A stretch of DNA of 7,969 nt from an uncultured Oscillospiraceae bacterium (GTDB lineage: Bacteria > Bacillota > Clostridia > Oscillospirales > Acutalibacteraceae): NCBI GenBank assembly GCA_900549945.1, contig URQJ01000085.1, positions 1 through 7,969 on the forward strand. The letters run 5' to 3'. A model generated the notes under the pieces. That model was not told the DNA's origin. It saw only the letters and a program-made list of their open reading frames with translations, and made no database searches. Of the stretch, positions 6,433 through 7,969 are shown one piece after another. The translations under genes were made by a program, and so were the position numbers. Numbering within the stretch: the stretch's first letter is position 1; each line of letters starts with the position of its first letter.

Positions 6433-6459
6433 GCAAACGGCGCGCCTTTGTAGTATAGT
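6431..6459 (+). promoter_or_regulatory. Sigma-A promoter of the pepT unit
   Basis: A -35 TTGCAA (6431-6436), a 17-bp spacer and -10 TATAGT (6454-6459) precede pepT. The start would be near 6466, giving a leader of about 31 nt. The first two -35 bases are the last T residues of the upstream terminator. Confidence 0.78.
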
Positions 6460-6496
6460 TAAAGCACCGACATCATCGAACAGGAGCTGTTAAATT

Positions 6497-7708
6497 ATGT
6501 CCGTCAAGGAAAAGTTTTTGGATTATATCCGTTTCGACACACAGTCCGACGAAACCTCTGCCACCATCCCCTCCACGGAAAAGCAGAAAACCCTCGGCGC
6601 GCACCTCGTCGAGGAAATGCAGCGCATCGGAATTCAAGACGCTTTCATGGACGAGCACGGCTATGTGTACGGCACGATCCCGGCAAACTGCGAGAAGAAG
6701 AACACGATCGGCTTTATCGCGCACATGGACACCGCGCCGGATTTCAGCGGCAAGGGCGTGAAGCCGCGCATCATCGAGCAGTACGACGGCGGCGACATCG
6801 TGCTGAACGAGACGCTCGGCATCGTCACGAGCGTTTCCGATTTCCCGGCGATTCAAAACCGCAGGGGAAAAACGCTGATTGTCACCGACGGCACGACGCT
6901 GCTCGGCGGCGACGACAAGGCCGGCATCGCGGAGATCCTGCAAATGGCGGAGGAGGTTCTTCAGAACAATCTGCCGCACGGCACCGTGAAAATCGCGTTC
7001 ACGCCGGACGAGGAGATCGGCAAGGGTCCCGTGAAGTTCGACGTCGAGGGCTTCGGCTGCGACTTCGCCTACACCGTGGACGGCGGCGACCTCGGCGAGC
7101 TCGAATACGAGAACTTCAACGGCGCCTCGGCGCACGTCGCGGTCAAGGGCCTCAGCGTCCACCCCGGCAGTGCCAAAAACAAGATGATCAACGCGATGAC
7201 CGTCGCGATGGAGTTCGCCGCCCTCCTGCCGAAGCACGAGGTGCCGGAAAACACCGAGGGCTACGAGGGCTTTGCGCACCTAGTCGGCATGCAGGGTGAG
7301 ATTGAGAACGCGGTGCTCGACTACATCATCCGCGACCACGACCGGACGCTTTTTGAAAAACGCAAGGAAAAGTTCCGCCTTGCCGCGGATTTTCTGAACC
7401 GCAAGTACGGCCGTACACTCGTCACCGTAGAGCTCACGGACACGTACTACAACATGAAGGAAAAAATCCTGCCGCACATGGAGATCATAGAGACGGCGAA
7501 GGCCGCCATGCTGCGAAACGGCGTGGAGCCGAAGATCATCCCGATCCGCGGCGGCACCGACGGCGCGCGGCTCTCCTTCATGGGCCTGCCCTGCCCGAAC
7601 CTGTGCACCGGCGGCGAAAACGCCCACGGCAAGCACGAGTTCGTCGTGCTCGAGGACATGGAAAAGATCGTGGAAATCCTGAAAACCATCGTCGAGATCG
7701 TAGAATGA
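6497..7708 (+). CDS. pepT: Peptidase T (tripeptide aminopeptidase)
   Basis: This 403-residue cytosolic di-zinc peptidase of the M20B family releases the N-terminal residue from tripeptides, usually in the last steps of peptide use. The catalytic domain carries the full metal set: AHMDT (His76, Asp78), GGDDKAG (Asp139), DEEIG (Glu172 as general base, Glu173 as ligand), VDGG (Asp195) and GKHEF (His380). These positions agree with E. coli PepT to within one or two residues. A dimerisation (lid) domain spans about 210-320, including the conserved VHPGSAKNKM (221-230). The length matches the family (about 400-410). The start is ATG at 6497, with AGGAG 10 nt upstream at 6482-6486. It has its own promoter and no terminator before the next gene, 18 bp downstream, so the two are probably co-transcribed. 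Confidence 0.97.
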   Translation: MSVKEKFLDYIRFDTQSDETSATIPSTEKQKTLGAHLVEEMQRIGIQDAFMDEHGYVYGTIPANCEKKNTIGFIAHMDTAPDFSGKGVKPRIIEQYDGGDIVLNETLGIVTSVSDFPAIQNRRGKTLIVTDGTTLLGGDDKAGIAEILQMAEEVLQNNLPHGTVKIAFTPDEEIGKGPVKFDVEGFGCDFAYTVDGGDLGELEYENFNGASAHVAVKGLSVHPGSAKNKMINAMTVAMEFAALLPKHEVPENTEGYEGFAHLVGMQGEIENAVLDYIIRDHDRTLFEKRKEKFRLAADFLNRKYGRTLVTVELTDTYYNMKEKILPHMEIIETAKAAMLRNGVEPKIIPIRGGTDGARLSFMGLPCPNLCTGGENAHGKHEFVVLEDMEKIVEILKTIVEIVE

Positions 7709-7726
7709 TCGGAAAGGAGCCAAGCT

Positions 7727-7969
7727 ATGCTGCGTTTTGGCACAGTCGGCACAAGCTGGATCACAGACAGCTACATTGAGGGCGCGCTCGACAGCGGGCT
7801 CTGGCAGCTCACGGCCGTCTACTCGCGCACGCGCGAAAAGGGCCTTGAATTCGGCGCGAAGTACGGCGTCGATACGGTTTTCACCGATGTGACGGAAATG
7901 GCCCAGAGCGACGCGGTTGACGCCGTATACATTGCGAGCCCCAACAAGCTGCACACCGCGCACGCGCGC
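7727..7969 (+). CDS. Gfo/Idh/MocA-family oxidoreductase, N-terminal part (runs off window)
   Basis: The first 81 residues of a Rossmann-fold NAD(P)-dependent oxidoreductase are present. The N-terminus MLRFGTVGTSWI carries the GxxG dinucleotide loop, followed by TAVYSRTREKGLEFGAKYGV (strand 2 with a Ser-Arg turn) and DAVYIASPNKLHTAHA (66-80), the family's typical A-[ST]-P-N-x-x-H segment. The catalytic EKP region lies beyond the window, so the substrate (a sugar, inositol or related polyol) cannot be judged. The start is ATG, with GGAAAGGAG at 7711-7719 and 7 nt spacing. It follows pepT by 18 bp and probably shares its promoter. Confidence 0.92.
   Translation, partial: MLRFGTVGTSWITDSYIEGALDSGLWQLTAVYSRTREKGLEFGAKYGVDTVFTDVTEMAQSDAVDAVYIASPNKLHTAHAR

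Noticed and set aside
4298..6436. A 712-codon open frame on the minus strand running antisense across pfk and the isomerase gene.
   Set aside because: It is a by-product of GC-rich third positions: the reverse strand lacks stop codons because TTA, CTA and TCA are rarely used in the true genes. The translation is low-complexity and rich in A, R, D, V and E, and matches no family I recognise.

Overview
The window is GC-rich (about 60% by eye). Its gene set, tRNA style, AGGAGG-type ribosome sites and sigma-A-type promoters suggest a high-GC member of the Clostridia (Bacillota), perhaps an Oscillospirales/Ruminococcaceae-type gut bacterium. That placement is inferred from protein resemblance and codon style, because no phylogenetic marker is present.

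Layout. Positions 2-175 hold the end of an unidentified plus-strand gene that resembles the C-terminus of an alpha/beta-hydrolase, followed by a GC-rich hairpin (187-232). Positions 233-354 hold nothing I can support. A serine tRNA (GGA anticodon) lies on the minus strand at 395-480. It has its own consensus promoter (495-523) and a terminator whose stem starts at the last base of the CCA end. About 100 bp further on, an extended -10 promoter (623-631) drives a plus-strand operon of four genes: a Ppx/GppA-family protein (672-2222, TTG start), polyphosphate kinase ppk1 (2245-4362), a phosphofructokinase (4385-5461) and a TIM-barrel sugar isomerase/epimerase-like protein (5498-6379). A strong intrinsic terminator closes the operon at 6400-6432. 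A second promoter (6431-6459), overlapping the tail of that terminator, starts a unit containing peptidase T (6497-7708) and the beginning of a Gfo/Idh/MocA oxidoreductase (7727 to the window edge).

How the genes fit together. The first two operon genes form a polyphosphate module. The kinase keeps every catalytic residue I could check, whereas the Ppx/GppA protein has lost the key acidic residues of its active site and may be a regulatory or binding partner rather than an active exopolyphosphatase. The phosphofructokinase is of the PKTIDND type, whose phosphoryl donor cannot be settled by sequence alone, so its position directly after ppk is suggestive. Downstream, peptidase T and the oxidoreductase look like ordinary peptide and sugar metabolism.

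Most of the window is conventional. The points worth a second look are the degenerate Ppx-like protein, a near-consensus promoter followed by an ideal ribosome site and in-frame ATG inside pfk, the donor-site signature of the PFK, and the ppk-pfk linkage.
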